Counted from the stretch's first letter, positions 26,398-36,291 are shown. The stretch: 64,000 nt of DNA from Halothermothrix orenii H 168 (GCF_000020485.1 NC_011899.1:283501-347500), one strand, 5' to 3'. Notes: generated by a model not told the origin, from the sequence alone. A program made the numbers and translations.

Positions 26398-27759
26398 ATG
26401 GCAGCTAATGGAGATTTAATTGAATTGAAGCTGGACACTTTAGGTCATGGTGGGGAAGCAATTGGACGGTACCGGGGACTGGTTGTTTTTGTTCCTGAGG
26501 GTATACCAGGGGAGAAAGTAAGAGTCAAGATTAAAGAGAGAAAGAAAAATTATGCCCGGGGTGAGATTAAAGAAATATTAACCCCGGCTCCGGAGCGGAA
26601 AGAGCCTGAGTGTGAAGTATTTGGCCTGTGTGGAGGATGCCATCTTCAACAGATGGATTACTCCTTACAACTGCTTCACAAACAGAAAATTGTTAAGGAT
26701 ACCCTGGAAAGAATAGGGGGTTTTGAGGAAGTAAGGGTTAATGAAGTTATAGGAGCAGACCATCCCTGGATCTATCGGAATAAGGCCCAGTTTCCCCTTG
26801 GAAGTGATAATGAAGGAAGGGTTATAACCGGTTTTTATCAAAAGGGCACCCATCAGGTTGTACCCCACCGTCAGTGTGTTATCCAACATCCCTTAATTAA
26901 TAGAATTGCCAGAAAAACCATTAGTATATTAAATAATTACGATTTAACGGTTTATGATGAAAAAACACATACCGGTTTATTGCGTCATCTGGTGGTCAGG
27001 GTCGGAATATGTACCAATCAGGCCCTTTTAATATTTGTTACCAGGGATAAAAAATTTAAAGAATTACAGGAAATAGCCAGGAAGTTGATGACAGAGATTC
27101 CTGAGCTTAAAGGAGTCCTGCAGAATATTAATCCCCGGCGTACCAATGTTATTATGGGAGATAAGACCCTCCTGATCAAAGGTAATGATTATTATATAGA
27201 TTACATAGGCTCTATCAGATATGCTATTTCTCCACATTCTTTTTTCCAGGTAAATACTTTACAGACAGAAAGACTTTATAATACTGTTAGGAAATATGCC
27301 GGATTAAGTGGTCAGGAAACAGTAGTTGATGCCTATTGTGGAGCAGGTAGTATTGGTATTTACCTGGCCGGTGAAGCCAGGACTGTTTACGGGATAGAAG
27401 TGGTGGGGAGTGCTATTGAGGATGCGGAACGTAATGCCGCCTTAAATGGTATAAATAATTGTATTTTTATTAAAGGTAAGGTAGAGGATAAATTACCGGA
27501 ACTGGTTGATAAAAAAAAGATAAAACCTGATGTTATTATATTTGATCCCCCGCGTAAAGGCCTTGATAAGGAAACTATGGCTACAGTTTTAGAGGTGTTA
27601 CCCCCAAAAATTGTTTATGTTTCCTGTAATCCAGCCACCCTGGCCCGGGATTTAAAAGAAATTAAAGCCTGCTATGATATAAATGAAGTCCAACCGGTAG
27701 ATTTATTTCCACAGACATATCATGTGGAGTGTGTTGTAAAACTTGAGTCAAATGTTTAA
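26398..27759 (+). CDS. rlmD: 23S rRNA (uracil-C5)-methyltransferase, RlmD/RumA family
   Basis: Adds a methyl group from S-adenosylmethionine to a uracil of 23S rRNA (RlmD or RlmCD type; TrmA-like specificity cannot be excluded). Domains: N-terminal TRAM (about 1-65); 4Fe-4S cysteines in CEVFGLCGGC plus a later one in HRQC; methyltransferase domain with SAM site VDAYCGAGSIG, FDPPRKG, and catalytic cysteine in VSCNPATLARD. An upstream GTG (26386) overlaps the ribosome binding site caggag; ATG 26398 is preferred, giving 453 residues. Single gene between two terminators. Confidence 0.92.
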   Translation: MAANGDLIELKLDTLGHGGEAIGRYRGLVVFVPEGIPGEKVRVKIKERKKNYARGEIKEILTPAPERKEPECEVFGLCGGCHLQQMDYSLQLLHKQKIVKDTLERIGGFEEVRVNEVIGADHPWIYRNKAQFPLGSDNEGRVITGFYQKGTHQVVPHRQCVIQHPLINRIARKTISILNNYDLTVYDEKTHTGLLRHLVVRVGICTNQALLIFVTRDKKFKELQEIARKLMTEIPELKGVLQNINPRRTNVIMGDKTLLIKGNDYYIDYIGSIRYAISPHSFFQVNTLQTERLYNTVRKYAGLSGQETVVDAYCGAGSIGIYLAGEARTVYGIEVVGSAIEDAERNAALNGINNCIFIKGKVEDKLPELVDKKKIKPDVIIFDPPRKGLDKETMATVLEVLPPKIVYVSCNPATLARDLKEIKACYDINEVQPVDLFPQTYHVECVVKLESNV

Positions 27760-27766
27760 AAAACAA

Positions 27767-27798
27767 AAAGTCCAGGGGTTACCCCCTGGACTTTAATT
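27767..27798. terminator. Bidirectional intrinsic terminator
   Basis: AAAGTCCAGGGG (27767-27778) pairs perfectly with CCCCTGGACTTT (27783-27794). T-rich flanks exist on both strands, so it can serve both the methyltransferase gene and the convergent small gene. Confidence 0.88.
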
Positions 27799-27821
27799 AC
27801 TTTATTTATATTGAAAAAATG

Positions 27822-28013
27822 CTATTGATGGGCTTTTATAAAAGCCTCAATAGACCTATCATAGGTTTTTTCTACTTCAGGTGGAAAGAGGCAACCTGGC
27901 AATTCACCACGTTGACGGTGGTAAGTAATACATTCACAGCATTTCCCCTTTCGCGGGCATGGATCATAAGTACAGGTACAGTTTGATTTATTTCTGGTTA
28001 TTGTACACTCCAT
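27822..28013 (-). CDS. Small cysteine-rich protein (DUF6485-like)
   Basis: Protein of 63 residues with seven cysteines in [31 protein letters not shown] and PGCLFPP, an arrangement typical of a small metal-binding protein and, from memory, of the DUF6485 family common in anaerobes. Function is unknown; zinc or Fe-S binding is likely. Ribosome binding site on the minus strand is aggaggga, 6 bases before the ATG. Monocistronic and convergent with the rRNA methyltransferase gene. Confidence 0.8.
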   Translation of the reverse strand: MECTITRNKSNCTCTYDPCPRKGKCCECITYHRQRGELPGCLFPPEVEKTYDRSIEAFIKAHQ

Positions 28014-28457
28014 GTTAATCCCTCCTGATATTTTTGGAATATGTCCTGAAACATTAAAAAATTCCCAGAATCAGTGATTAACTAAAAATTTATTATTATA
28101 TAATATTTTTTATTTATATTATTGTGTTCTGGTTCAATTGATAAAATCCTCCCTGATTGCAAGAAAATATTTTTATGTAATTAGATTCAAGTATAATAGT
28201 ACAGGTTCTTAAATATTGATTTTTAAATTAAATTCTATGACGACTTTCATCGATTAACAACTATCCTAATATTTAAATTTAGCAACTGAACATATTACGA
28301 AAATTGTATTAATTTTATATATAAAAAAGGAATTTGTAGTATTTTTATAGAATAAAATAATATAATCAAAATAAATAAAAAAATTTATTTTACATATATT
28401 TTTATTATTTTTTTAATGTTTATAAACAAATTAAGAGTTTTTCAGGGGGGGAATCAG
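28014..28457. other. AT-rich intergenic region between divergent genes
   Basis: About 440 bases before the chemoreceptor gene, very AT-rich. A -10-like TATAAT lies at 28192-28197 without a good -35. A search by eye for a sigma-28 flagellar-type promoter gave only weak partial matches. No open frame, hairpin with T run, or repeat was recognised. Confidence 0.4.
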
Positions 28458-30539
28458 GTGAAACTGAAGGTCACAATGTCGGCGTTTATCAAAAAAGGGG
28501 GCAAGGCCATTAGTAATTTCTTTTTAAAGATAGAAAAAGGATTGATAAACCTATTAAACAAATTTAAAATCGGGAAAAGGTTGATGTTTTTTATTTTACT
28601 TTTAATTATTCTGGTAATTGGCCTGAACTCTTACCTATCTTTAAATACCTTTACAGGATATGTAACAAACCAGCAGAAACAGAATATGCTGGAAGGCCTT
28701 TATAGTATAGACCAGTTACTGGAGAATAAGAGAACAGAACTGAGTGGTTATGCCAGGCTTTTATCACAGGTACCTGCTGTAAAGGAACTGGTTACAGGTG
28801 AGGGCAGGGTTGATGTTCTCTTTGATTTACGGACAAATCTGGATATAGTAAATTTGGCCATCAGGGATTCTGAGTTTAGTTTAGTACATAGTTTTATGGC
28901 AGAAGATCCCCTTGGAAATAAAAAAGAGTTAACAAGTAAATTAGAGCAGTTGCTTTTTCAGGGGATTACGGTTCCTTTTATATCCAGGACTGAATCAAAC
29001 ATATATATTAATTCAATTGGACCGATAACAGGGGAATTTGGTATTGAAACCATTGGTTCCCTGATTATATCTGATCCTATTAACACAACCTTACTGGACC
29101 AGATTTCTAAAAATACCGGGTATATAGTCCAGTTGTATGCCGGTGACGAACTACTTTTTAATAATTCTGATGCCAGTGAATTCAGTTCAATAGACCTGGT
29201 TGATGAAGACATTATAACCAGTCTTAATAAAAGTGAAGAAAGTGGTGAAGAATTTTATATAACTAACAAAAACCTTGAGTCCGGTTCTTATCTGGTAGGT
29301 TATTATCCAATAAAGAACTTTTTCGGGGATAATATAGGCTACCTGACTCTGGTATCTTCCCAGCAGGGAGTAACCCGGCTGGTCGAAAATACTCAAAAAA
29401 GGACCGTATTATATGCTGTAATCTTTATTATAGCTTCTTTCTTGATTGTTTTATTAATTACCCGCAGTATTACAGTTCCCTTAAAAAAGGTCATTGAAGT
29501 AACCAATAGTGTTGCTGATGGTGACCTGACCCGGATGGTAAAAAATAAATCCCGGGACCAGCTGGCAGAAATGACAAAGAATTTTAATAAGATGGTTCAG
29601 AACCTGAGGTCAATAGTAAAAGAGCTTATAAATTCATCTGAAAATGTTTATAATATGTCTCAAAATTTATCAGCTAATACTGAAGAGGTTACTGCAGCTT
29701 CCCAGGAGGTTGCAGCAGCCAGTGAAGAAATAGCAGCAGGTACCGAAGAACAGGCTGAAAAAACCGAAAAAGCAACCAGAATTCTTTCAGAAATCAAAAC
29801 CAAAGCTCAGAATGTGGCCAGTAGCTCTGAAGAAGTGTTCCAGACAGTTGAGCAGGCTTTTGACAGGTCCAGTTATGGACTGGAAGTAATGGGTAATGTC
29901 AGTGAAAATATGGACCAGATCCTGGAAGAAGTCCAAAATACCCAGTCAGAGGTATTGACCCTTGCTGATAAGATTAAAAAAATCAATACTATAGTAGAAG
30001 CCATTAATTATATTAACGAAGAGACCAGTCTTCTCTCACTCAACGCCGCTATCGAGGCAGCCAGGGCTGGAGAAGCCGGTAGAGGGTTTGCCGTAGTAGC
30101 AGATGAAATCAGGAAACTGGCTGAAGAGTCCAATAAATCTGTCCAGGAAATCAATCATATTTTTGAACAGATAAATACAGCTACCGGTAATGTTGTTGAT
30201 TCTATGGAAAAAAGCAGCAAACTGGTTGAAGAGGGTGAAAAGTCAGTAGAAAACGCCGAGGAGGTATTTGGTCAGATTCAGGAAGCAATTAATAAATCTA
30301 AAAAAGTAGCCCGGGAGATTAATAGATATGTCCAGGAACAGCTTGAGGGTACCCGGGAAATATCTGATGCCGTAGAGGAAATCAATAAAATATCAAGATC
30401 CAATGCTGAAGGGGCAAAACAATCTGCCAGGACCAATGAAGAACAGACAGAGGTTATTGAACAGATGGCCCAGGCAGCAGATGAACTGGCCCATATGGCT
30501 GATAACCTCCAGAGAATGGTAAATCAGTTCAGGATTTAA
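28458..30539 (+). CDS. Methyl-accepting chemotaxis protein
   Basis: Membrane chemoreceptor of about 693 residues. First membrane helix [18 protein letters not shown] near residue 45, an external sensing domain of roughly 280 residues (Cache-like), second helix [23 protein letters not shown] (about 340-395), then a long cytoplasmic coiled coil whose hairpin tip reads [20 protein letters not shown], the region that contacts CheA/CheW. The ligand is unknown. The open frame begins at ATG 28416, but GTG 28458 follows aggggggg at good spacing and is the likelier start. No che genes are nearby. Confidence 0.9.
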   Translation: MKLKVTMSAFIKKGGKAISNFFLKIEKGLINLLNKFKIGKRLMFFILLLIILVIGLNSYLSLNTFTGYVTNQQKQNMLEGLYSIDQLLENKRTELSGYARLLSQVPAVKELVTGEGRVDVLFDLRTNLDIVNLAIRDSEFSLVHSFMAEDPLGNKKELTSKLEQLLFQGITVPFISRTESNIYINSIGPITGEFGIETIGSLIISDPINTTLLDQISKNTGYIVQLYAGDELLFNNSDASEFSSIDLVDEDIITSLNKSEESGEEFYITNKNLESGSYLVGYYPIKNFFGDNIGYLTLVSSQQGVTRLVENTQKRTVLYAVIFIIASFLIVLLITRSITVPLKKVIEVTNSVADGDLTRMVKNKSRDQLAEMTKNFNKMVQNLRSIVKELINSSENVYNMSQNLSANTEEVTAASQEVAAASEEIAAGTEEQAEKTEKATRILSEIKTKAQNVASSSEEVFQTVEQAFDRSSYGLEVMGNVSENMDQILEEVQNTQSEVLTLADKIKKINTIVEAINYINEETSLLSLNAAIEAARAGEAGRGFAVVADEIRKLAEESNKSVQEINHIFEQINTATGNVVDSMEKSSKLVEEGEKSVENAEEVFGQIQEAINKSKKVAREINRYVQEQLEGTREISDAVEEINKISRSNAEGAKQSARTNEEQTEVIEQMAQAADELAHMADNLQRMVNQFRI

Positions 30540-30693
30540 TCTATTTATGATACAGATTAGAAATACATAAGTGATTAAAAAATAACAAAGGATAACAAAC
30601 GTTACTGGTAATCTACAGTTAATGAATCAGGTTTAATTACCCCTACTGGTTTATTGATATGATTACTCTTCAGATAGTAGTTGATTATTATTA

Positions 30694-30740
30694 ACCTACT
30701 ACCCTGGGGGAGGCATATTATATCTCGGTAGGGGTTTTTT
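30694..30740 (+). terminator. Imperfect intrinsic terminator after the chemoreceptor gene
   Basis: ACC-TA-CTACC (30694-30703) pairs with GGTAG-G-GGT (30727-30735) around a purine-rich loop, followed by six T. The internal bulge makes it weaker than other terminators in the window. Confidence 0.6.
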
Positions 30741-30823
30741 CTAGTAATTAATAAGATTATCAGGTATAATATAAAAAGGAATCAGTAGTTACATAAAATG
30801 GAGTTCAGGGGGTAGTTTATAAT

Positions 30824-31105
30824 ATGAATGTATTTCTTTTAATATTTTTTATTTTATTGGCGATAGCCGGGCTTATTTTTAAAGTAGATGCCGGTGTATT
30901 TGCCGGACTTGGTTTAGCAACCTGGCAGGTAATCAGGCTCAGAATAAATAAAACCTTAAATTTGGTTACTATATTAATAACAACCATAATGGGGTCAGTT
31001 TATTTTTATATTACAGATAATACCTTATTCCTTATTCTATTTATCTTTATTGAATTATATAATCTGCTGGGCCATATTTCCATCACCAGACGAGAAGAGT
31101 CTTGA
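30824..31105 (+). CDS. Small three-helix membrane protein, unknown
   Basis: Protein of 93 residues that is largely hydrophobic. Helices at about 3-20, 24-40 and 48-80 (LVTILITTIMGSVYFYI and NTLFLILFIFIELYNLL), with a short basic tail ITRREES. I do not recognise a family. Ribosome binding site caggggg precedes the ATG by 10 bases. It stands alone between the chemoreceptor terminator and a 250-base gap in which I see no other feature. It could be an accessory protein or a phage-independent orphan; codon use looks like that of its neighbours. Confidence 0.6.
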   Translation: MNVFLLIFFILLAIAGLIFKVDAGVFAGLGLATWQVIRLRINKTLNLVTILITTIMGSVYFYITDNTLFLILFIFIELYNLLGHISITRREES

Positions 31106-31355
31106 CAAATTAATAATTTTATCATATAAAAGAAAATAGGGGTTTTATAGTCATTAATAATTTACTGATTTAAAACTTTTTCTCCCTGTATTTAAATGTT
31201 TTTATTTGTTTTTGTTTAATATGAAAATGGGGTCAGAATACAGAATAATAGGTATATTTTAGTGGTTTAAAATTAAAAAATGTTTACAGGTAAACAGTTA
31301 TTTAATGATAGTAGTTCTATATAAAAGTAGTTAATAACCTAAGGAGGGATTTGCA

Positions 31356-31571
31356 ATGCCAACTTATCTATATGAATGTGAAAATTGTGGACGTTTTGAA
31401 CACTTTCAAAAAATAACTGATGACCCTATTGAAACCTGCCCGGAATGTGGTGGGAAAGTGAGGAGAATAATTGGTTCTCCCGGTATAATTTTTAAGGGTT
31501 CTGGCTTTTATGTAACCGATTCCCGCAAAAAGAATAATAAAAAGTCTTCAGACCAGGAAAAGGCGTCCTGA
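31356..31571 (+). CDS. FmdB family zinc-ribbon protein
   Basis: Protein of 71 residues. The N-terminal half is a zinc ribbon of the FmdB/CxxC-CxxC type: PTYLYECENCG then CPECGGKVRR, followed by the conserved GSPGIIFKGSGFYVTD stretch. Family members are putative regulators of amide or formamide use in the founding case, but most are of unknown role. Strong taaggaggg ribosome binding site. The stop lies 1 base before the TTG start of the DUF523 gene, so the two are one transcript. Confidence 0.88.
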   Translation: MPTYLYECENCGRFEHFQKITDDPIETCPECGGKVRRIIGSPGIIFKGSGFYVTDSRKKNNKKSSDQEKAS

Positions 31572-31572
31572 T

Positions 31573-32043
31573 TTGATTATTGTCAGTGCCTGTCTTCTGG
31601 GCAAAAAATGTCGGTATGATGGGAAGGCAAAGTTAAATAATCGCCTTGTTAAATTACTTAAAGATAAAGAAATAATACCGGTTTGTCCGGAGCTGGAGGG
31701 GGATTTGCCTGTACCCCGCCCTCCAGCTGAAATAATAGGTGGAAACGGTTTTGATATCCTGAAAGGCAGGGCCAGGATAAAGAATAGAGAAGGTCGGGAT
31801 GTTACTGATAATTTCATAAAAGGTGTTAACAAAGTAATAACAAGAGTGGATTTAAAGGATATCAGGATGGCTATCCTGAAAGAAAGAAGTCCCAGCTGTG
31901 GTGTTAACTGCATTTATGATGGTTCCTTTAATGGTAAACTTAAAGATGGGTGTGGTGTCTTCACAGCCCGGCTCCTTAAAGAAAAAATTCCGATTTTTTC
32001 TGAAGAAGAAACAGGTAAATTAATAAATCAAGGCCTTTTATAA
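31573..32043 (+). CDS. DUF523 family protein
   Basis: Protein of 156 residues beginning VSACLLGKKCRYDG, the DUF523 signature, with VCPELEGDLPVPRPPAEI and LKERSPSCGVNCIYDG later. The conserved cysteines and acidic residues suggest metal binding; the reaction is unknown. Start codon appears to be TTG at 31573, directly after the FmdB gene stop, with aggaaaagg as ribosome binding site. An ATG-initiated alternative would lose the conserved N-terminal motif. Confidence 0.85.
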   Translation: MIIVSACLLGKKCRYDGKAKLNNRLVKLLKDKEIIPVCPELEGDLPVPRPPAEIIGGNGFDILKGRARIKNREGRDVTDNFIKGVNKVITRVDLKDIRMAILKERSPSCGVNCIYDGSFNGKLKDGCGVFTARLLKEKIPIFSEEETGKLINQGLL

Positions 32044-32157
32044 TCCATCAGGATTTTAGATTTTTCAGTAACAAAATACAAGTTTTTTATTATGAAATTC
32101 GTTTTAATTACTTAGTTAAAAAATTCTTTTTGAAAAATAAACATGGAATCAGAATGT

Positions 32158-32192
32158 AAACGGCTTAACATGAAGATGTTAAGCCGTTTTTT
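32158..32192 (+). terminator. Strong intrinsic terminator after the DUF523 gene
   Basis: AAACGGCTTAACAT (32158-32171) pairs perfectly with ATGTTAAGCCGTTT (32176-32189) around GAAG, followed by T residues. It could work on both strands. Confidence 0.88.
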
Positions 32193-32248
32193 AATGTCTA
32201 AGAAATTATACCCAAAAGTTTTTCTATGGATAATTTACGACATCAAGA

Positions 32249-32291
32249 AATTTACCTTTTAAATGATTATGGCCGAAGGCCAATTTGTTCT
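32249..32291. repeat. Intergenic dispersed repeat, copy B
   Basis: AATTTACCTTTTAAATG (32249-32265) and GCCAATTTGTTCT (32279-32291) match copy A at 7841-7875. Between them lies a small hairpin, GGCC-GAA-GGCC (32271-32281), which copy A has lost. The 359-base gap 32044-32402 otherwise holds only the terminator and the sleB ribosome binding site. Confidence 0.6.
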
Positions 32292-32402
32292 ATTCGTTAT
32301 TCCCCAATGTTAAAAATTGGATATTACAAAAGAATAAAAACAGGGGGGGCTGAGGCAACATAAGTTAAAAAGGGTTATTAAAATATGAAAGGGGTTGGCA
32401 GA

Positions 32403-33104
32403 GTGAAAAAAAAGATTATAACCCTTCTGGTAATTTTAGGTATTACCGGAATTTCTACTGTAGTATATTTCACTGCACTGAATACAAATACTGAAGCAGC
32501 ACGACCTACTCTTTACTGGGGAACAAGTGGTAGTAATGTAAGGTTGGTTCAATGGAAGCTACAACAATGGGGATATTATGAAGGGAGAATAGATGGTTAT
32601 TTTGGTCCGGAGACTTCAGAAGCAGTCAGGGAGTTTCAGAGGAAGAATGGGCTCAGGGTTGACGGACTCGTCGGTCCTCAGACCTGGGCAGCCCTTGGAT
32701 ATGAAGCCCGTCCTACTACATATGCCAGGCAAACAGCGGCAGCAGTTAGCAGAAATGATGATGTCCAGCTACTGGCGAGGTTAGTTCATGCTGAAGCAAG
32801 AGGGGAACCATACCGGGGACAGGTTGCGATTGCAGCAGTAGTCCTGAACAGGGTGGAAAGCCCCTCATTTCCCAACAGTCTAAGTGGGGTTATATACCAG
32901 CCACTGGCTTTTGAATCAGTGGCCAATGGGCAGATCAATTTACCACCTACCCAGGAAAATTTACGGGCAGCAAGAGCAGCACTTAATGGATGGGATCCAA
33001 CCTACGGTTGTTTATTTTTCTGGAATCCTTCAAAACCGGTTAGCCGGTGGATCTGGTCCCGTAGGGTAGTAACGACAATTGGTAGCCATGTATTTGCCCA
33101 GTAA
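32403..33104 (+). CDS. sleB: Spore cortex-lytic enzyme SleB-like
   Basis: About 233 residues: a signal peptide/anchor (KKKIITLLVILGITGISTVVYF), a peptidoglycan-binding domain (about 40-95, LVQWKLQQWGYYEGRIDGYFG and VGPQTWAALG), and a Hydrolase_2 catalytic domain (about 120-233, LARLVHAEARGEPYRGQVAIA with the active-site glutamate, ending GSHVFA). SleB is a lytic transglycosylase cutting spore cortex during germination. Two starts are possible, ATG 32385 and GTG 32403; the second is 8 bases after aaagggg. Followed by ypeB, the partner needed for SleB assembly in Bacillus. Confidence 0.92.
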   Translation: MKKKIITLLVILGITGISTVVYFTALNTNTEAARPTLYWGTSGSNVRLVQWKLQQWGYYEGRIDGYFGPETSEAVREFQRKNGLRVDGLVGPQTWAALGYEARPTTYARQTAAAVSRNDDVQLLARLVHAEARGEPYRGQVAIAAVVLNRVESPSFPNSLSGVIYQPLAFESVANGQINLPPTQENLRAARAALNGWDPTYGCLFFWNPSKPVSRWIWSRRVVTTIGSHVFAQ

Positions 33105-33169
33105 TAGAAATTAGCATGTAACGTTTCAAACTTAAATTTAATCTAAAGCTTATAAAGGAGGAATAAAAA

Positions 33170-34531
33170 ATTAAGATTAATCGCAACTGGATCATTCCTG
33201 TGTTGATTGCTGTACTGGTTGCAGGGGCAATTGGATACTGGGGATATGATCAATACCGGGACAGGCAGCAATTAGAGATATATCTCGGTAATAAATATCA
33301 ACAGGCTTTTTATGAACTGGTTGAACGTGTTGAGCAATTACAGGTCTTACTGGGGAAAACTATGGTATCCAGTTCCCCCCGTCAAAATATTTTGATTTTA
33401 ACAGACGTCTGGAACCATGCTACAACTGCCCAGGAGCAGTTAAACAGGCTTCCTCTTTCCAATCAGGCTGCCTTCAGGGCTGCCAAGTTTTTAAACCAGA
33501 CCGGGGATTATGCCCATGTTCTGGCCCAGAAAAATGCTGAAGGAAAAGTATTAACGGCAGAAAACAGGAAAAAATTAGTTGAATTACGCCAGCAGGCCGC
33601 CAGAGTCAGTGCATCTTTACATGACCTCGAGAGTCAGGTATTCAGTGGAGATATAAACTGGGTTGAACTTGTTAAAGGAACAAGAGGCAAGATGCAGGAG
33701 AATAAACCCAATCCTATGCTGGATGGATTTGATGAAATCCGGAGTGAGTTAAGTAAATATCCTACCCTGATATATGATGGTCCCTTTTCAGACCATATAA
33801 CAGAGACAAAACCCAGGGGGCTTCAGGGTAACGAGGTAACCAAAACAGAAGCCAGAAGAAAGGCTGAAAAGGTAGCTGATTTTGTAAATAATGATGGAAT
33901 TAATGTTTCCCGGGGGAAAACGGTGAATGGGAGAATACGTTCTTATAACTTTCAGGTTAAAAATGATGACGGAGAGGTTTATTCTGTAGATATCAGCAGA
34001 AAAGGTGGTCATCTGGTTAATATGCTGACCAGCCGGCAGGTAGCTGGAGCAAAAATTGGGCAAAAAGAAGCTGCGGAAAAGGCCCGTGATTACCTGGCCC
34101 GGATTGGTTACCCCAATATGGAACCAACATATTCTGAGATTAATGATAACATAGCTTTTATTTCCTTTGCCTACAAGCCTGATAATATTATCTACTATAC
34201 AGATATTATTAATGTTCAGGTAGCCCTTGATAATGGACAGATTCTGGGTGTTGAAGCCCTGAATTATTTGATGTCACACCGGGAAAGGGAAAAACAGGAA
34301 CCAGAGATCAGTGAAGAAGAAGTAAGGGGTATGGTAAATGATACTCTTGAAAAAATAGAGAATATCAGGCTGGCTGTTATCCCTGAAGAAAGTCTAAAAG
34401 AAGTCTTTACCTATGAGGTCAGGGGTACAATAGGTGAAGAAACCTATCTCGTTTATATAAATGCTAAAACAGGTGTTGAAGAACAAATCTTAAAGGTAAT
34501 CAAAGGAAAACAGGGTACTTTTGCCCTTTAG
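33170..34531 (+). CDS. ypeB: Germination protein YpeB, apparent ATT start
   Basis: About 453 residues: a single N-terminal membrane helix (WIIPVLIAVLVAGAIGYWGY), a helical YpeB domain, and C-terminal PepSY repeats (about 215-450). It stabilises SleB in the spore. There is no ATG, GTG or TTG at the expected place: an in-frame TAA lies at 33164, and the first GTG (33200) would cut the membrane helix and lies nearly 40 bases from the ribosome binding site. An ATT at 33170 sits 8 bases after a perfect aaggagg and gives a full helix, so I place the start there. Cotranscribed with sleB. Confidence 0.85.
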   Translation: MKINRNWIIPVLIAVLVAGAIGYWGYDQYRDRQQLEIYLGNKYQQAFYELVERVEQLQVLLGKTMVSSSPRQNILILTDVWNHATTAQEQLNRLPLSNQAAFRAAKFLNQTGDYAHVLAQKNAEGKVLTAENRKKLVELRQQAARVSASLHDLESQVFSGDINWVELVKGTRGKMQENKPNPMLDGFDEIRSELSKYPTLIYDGPFSDHITETKPRGLQGNEVTKTEARRKAEKVADFVNNDGINVSRGKTVNGRIRSYNFQVKNDDGEVYSVDISRKGGHLVNMLTSRQVAGAKIGQKEAAEKARDYLARIGYPNMEPTYSEINDNIAFISFAYKPDNIIYYTDIINVQVALDNGQILGVEALNYLMSHREREKQEPEISEEEVRGMVNDTLEKIENIRLAVIPEESLKEVFTYEVRGTIGEETYLVYINAKTGVEEQILKVIKGKQGTFAL

Positions 34532-34638
34532 GGTTTTTTTACCTTATATTAACAATAACCTCTTTTTTTAGGCCCTCTCCCATGTTATAATTAATTAAAA
34601 TTATAGGAAAAAAACTTTTTATGGAGGATTAAGATAAC

Positions 34639-35772
34639 ATGGAGAGGGTTTCTGTAATCAAATGTGATTCATATAAAGGGGTTGAAGAAAAGGTTGTGTC
34701 GGCTGTTAAATTGCTGGGTGGTATAGAGAAGTTTGTTAAACCCGGTCAGAAAGTGCTTTTAAAGGTAAACCTGCTTATGGGAAAACCCCCGGATAAGGCT
34801 ATTACTACCCACCCCCGGGTAGTAAAGGCAGTTGGTGAATTGGTAAAACAGGCAGGGGGACAGGTAATAATCGGGGATAGCCCTGGAGGTCCCTTTACTA
34901 AAAATGCCCTTAGAAAAATATATAGGGTCACCGGTATGGAGGAAGTGGCAGAGGAACTGGGAGCTGAACTTAATTATGATGTTGAACAGGAGAAGGTAGA
35001 ATACCGGTCTGGAATTATAACAAAATCATTTATAGTAGGTAAATATATAACCGGGGCCGATGTAATTATCAATATACCGAAATTAAAGACCCATGGTATG
35101 ACCATGTATACCGGGGCTGTTAAGAATTTGTATGGGGCTATTCCCGGTCTTCTCAAAGCTGATTACCATTTGAGAATGCCTGAACTGAGCCACTTCTCCC
35201 AGATGCTAATAGACCTGGCTTTTTGTGTTAAACCAGCCCTGAACATTATGGATGGGATAATCGGAATGGAAGGGGACGGTCCTTCGGGAGGGACACCTCG
35301 TAAATTTGGTTATATTCTGGCCAGCGCTTCTCCCCTTGGCCTTGATGTAGCAGCTCTGTTTTTAATGGGGGTCAGGCCATTAAATAAAGTACCTCTAATA
35401 AAGGCTGCCCGGGAACGTGGAGAAGTAGCTGATATAACCGATATTAACCTTGTTGGTGATAAGTTATACCCACTGGATGATGTTGAAATTCCCCAGGGGG
35501 ACAGGGTATCCAATCTACTGGATAAAAGGCTACCAGGACCCCTTGCCAATATATTAGGTTATTTACTCAGGCCCAGACCTGTTTTTGATCATGGTAGATG
35601 TACCGGATGTCAGGTTTGTTTTAAGCACTGCCCGGCTAAAACCATAGAAATGGTTGCCGGAAAACCTGAAGTTAATTTAAATAACTGTATCAGGTGCTTT
35701 TGCTGTCAGGAACTATGTCCTTATAATGCTGTAGATATTAAGCGACCTTTACTCGGCAGGTTAATTTTCTAA
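34639..35772 (+). CDS. DUF362 domain protein with C-terminal two-cluster ferredoxin
   Basis: Protein of 377 residues. The N-terminal DUF362 domain (about 1-300) has VLLKVNLLMGKPPDKAITTH, IGDSPGGPF, NIPKLKTHGMTMYTGAVKN and DGIIGMEGDGP. It is followed by two 4Fe-4S motifs (CTGCQVCFKHCP and CIRCFCCQELCP) near the C-terminus. DUF362 proteins are common in anaerobes and thought to be iron-sulfur redox proteins of unknown partner. Ribosome binding site atggagg. Ends 20 bases before the phosphodiesterase gene, suggesting an operon with it and ylbF. Confidence 0.88.
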   Translation: MERVSVIKCDSYKGVEEKVVSAVKLLGGIEKFVKPGQKVLLKVNLLMGKPPDKAITTHPRVVKAVGELVKQAGGQVIIGDSPGGPFTKNALRKIYRVTGMEEVAEELGAELNYDVEQEKVEYRSGIITKSFIVGKYITGADVIINIPKLKTHGMTMYTGAVKNLYGAIPGLLKADYHLRMPELSHFSQMLIDLAFCVKPALNIMDGIIGMEGDGPSGGTPRKFGYILASASPLGLDVAALFLMGVRPLNKVPLIKAARERGEVADITDINLVGDKLYPLDDVEIPQGDRVSNLLDKRLPGPLANILGYLLRPRPVFDHGRCTGCQVCFKHCPAKTIEMVAGKPEVNLNNCIRCFCCQELCPYNAVDIKRPLLGRLIF

Positions 35773-35792
35773 TCAATGCAGGAGGTGATAAT

Positions 35793-36275
35793 ATGGTTAT
35801 TGGGGTAGTATCTGATACTCATATACCTACAAAAGCCAGATCGTTACCTGAGGAATTGGTTACAGGTCTTAAAGATGTTGATTTAATTATTCATGCCGGG
35901 GATGTTATAAATGTAAAGACTCTGAATGAATTTAAAAAAATAGCTCCTGTTAAAGCAGTATCCGGCAATGTTGATCTCCCTGAAGTAAAAAAAATGTTGC
36001 CTGATAGACTTAATTTGACCCTTGAAAATAAAAAAATAGGGGTGGTCCATGGTCATAATCTGAGGGGTCATATAATGGATAGACTGGGTTATATTTTTCC
36101 GGAAGCTGATATTATAATTTTTGGTCATACCCATCATCCGTTAAACCGTAGAATTAATGGCCAGTTATATTTTAATCCTGGATCTCCTACTGACAAACGT
36201 TTACAACCACATTATACTTATGGTATTATTGAATTATCAGGAAAAAATATAAATAGTAAAATTATAGAATTCTAA
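35793..36275 (+). CDS. YfcE/MJ0936-type metallophosphodiesterase
   Basis: Protein of 160 residues with the full calcineurin-like metal motifs: GVVSDTH (Asp, His), HAGDV (Asp), SGNVD (Asn), VHGH and GHTHHP (His). Small enzymes of this family hydrolyse phosphodiesters such as bis-pNPP with Mn2+ in vitro; the natural substrate is usually unknown. Starts with ATG at 35793 after caggaggtgat. Sits between the DUF362 and ylbF genes with short gaps. Confidence 0.9.
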   Translation: MVIGVVSDTHIPTKARSLPEELVTGLKDVDLIIHAGDVINVKTLNEFKKIAPVKAVSGNVDLPEVKKMLPDRLNLTLENKKIGVVHGHNLRGHIMDRLGYIFPEADIIIFGHTHHPLNRRINGQLYFNPGSPTDKRLQPHYTYGIIELSGKNINSKIIEF

Positions 36276-36291
36276 AAAGGGGGATTCATCA

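Noticed and set aside
28224-28258. Sigma-28 promoter for the chemoreceptor gene
   Set aside because: TAAA and CGAT-like elements are present but the spacing and the -10 match are poor.
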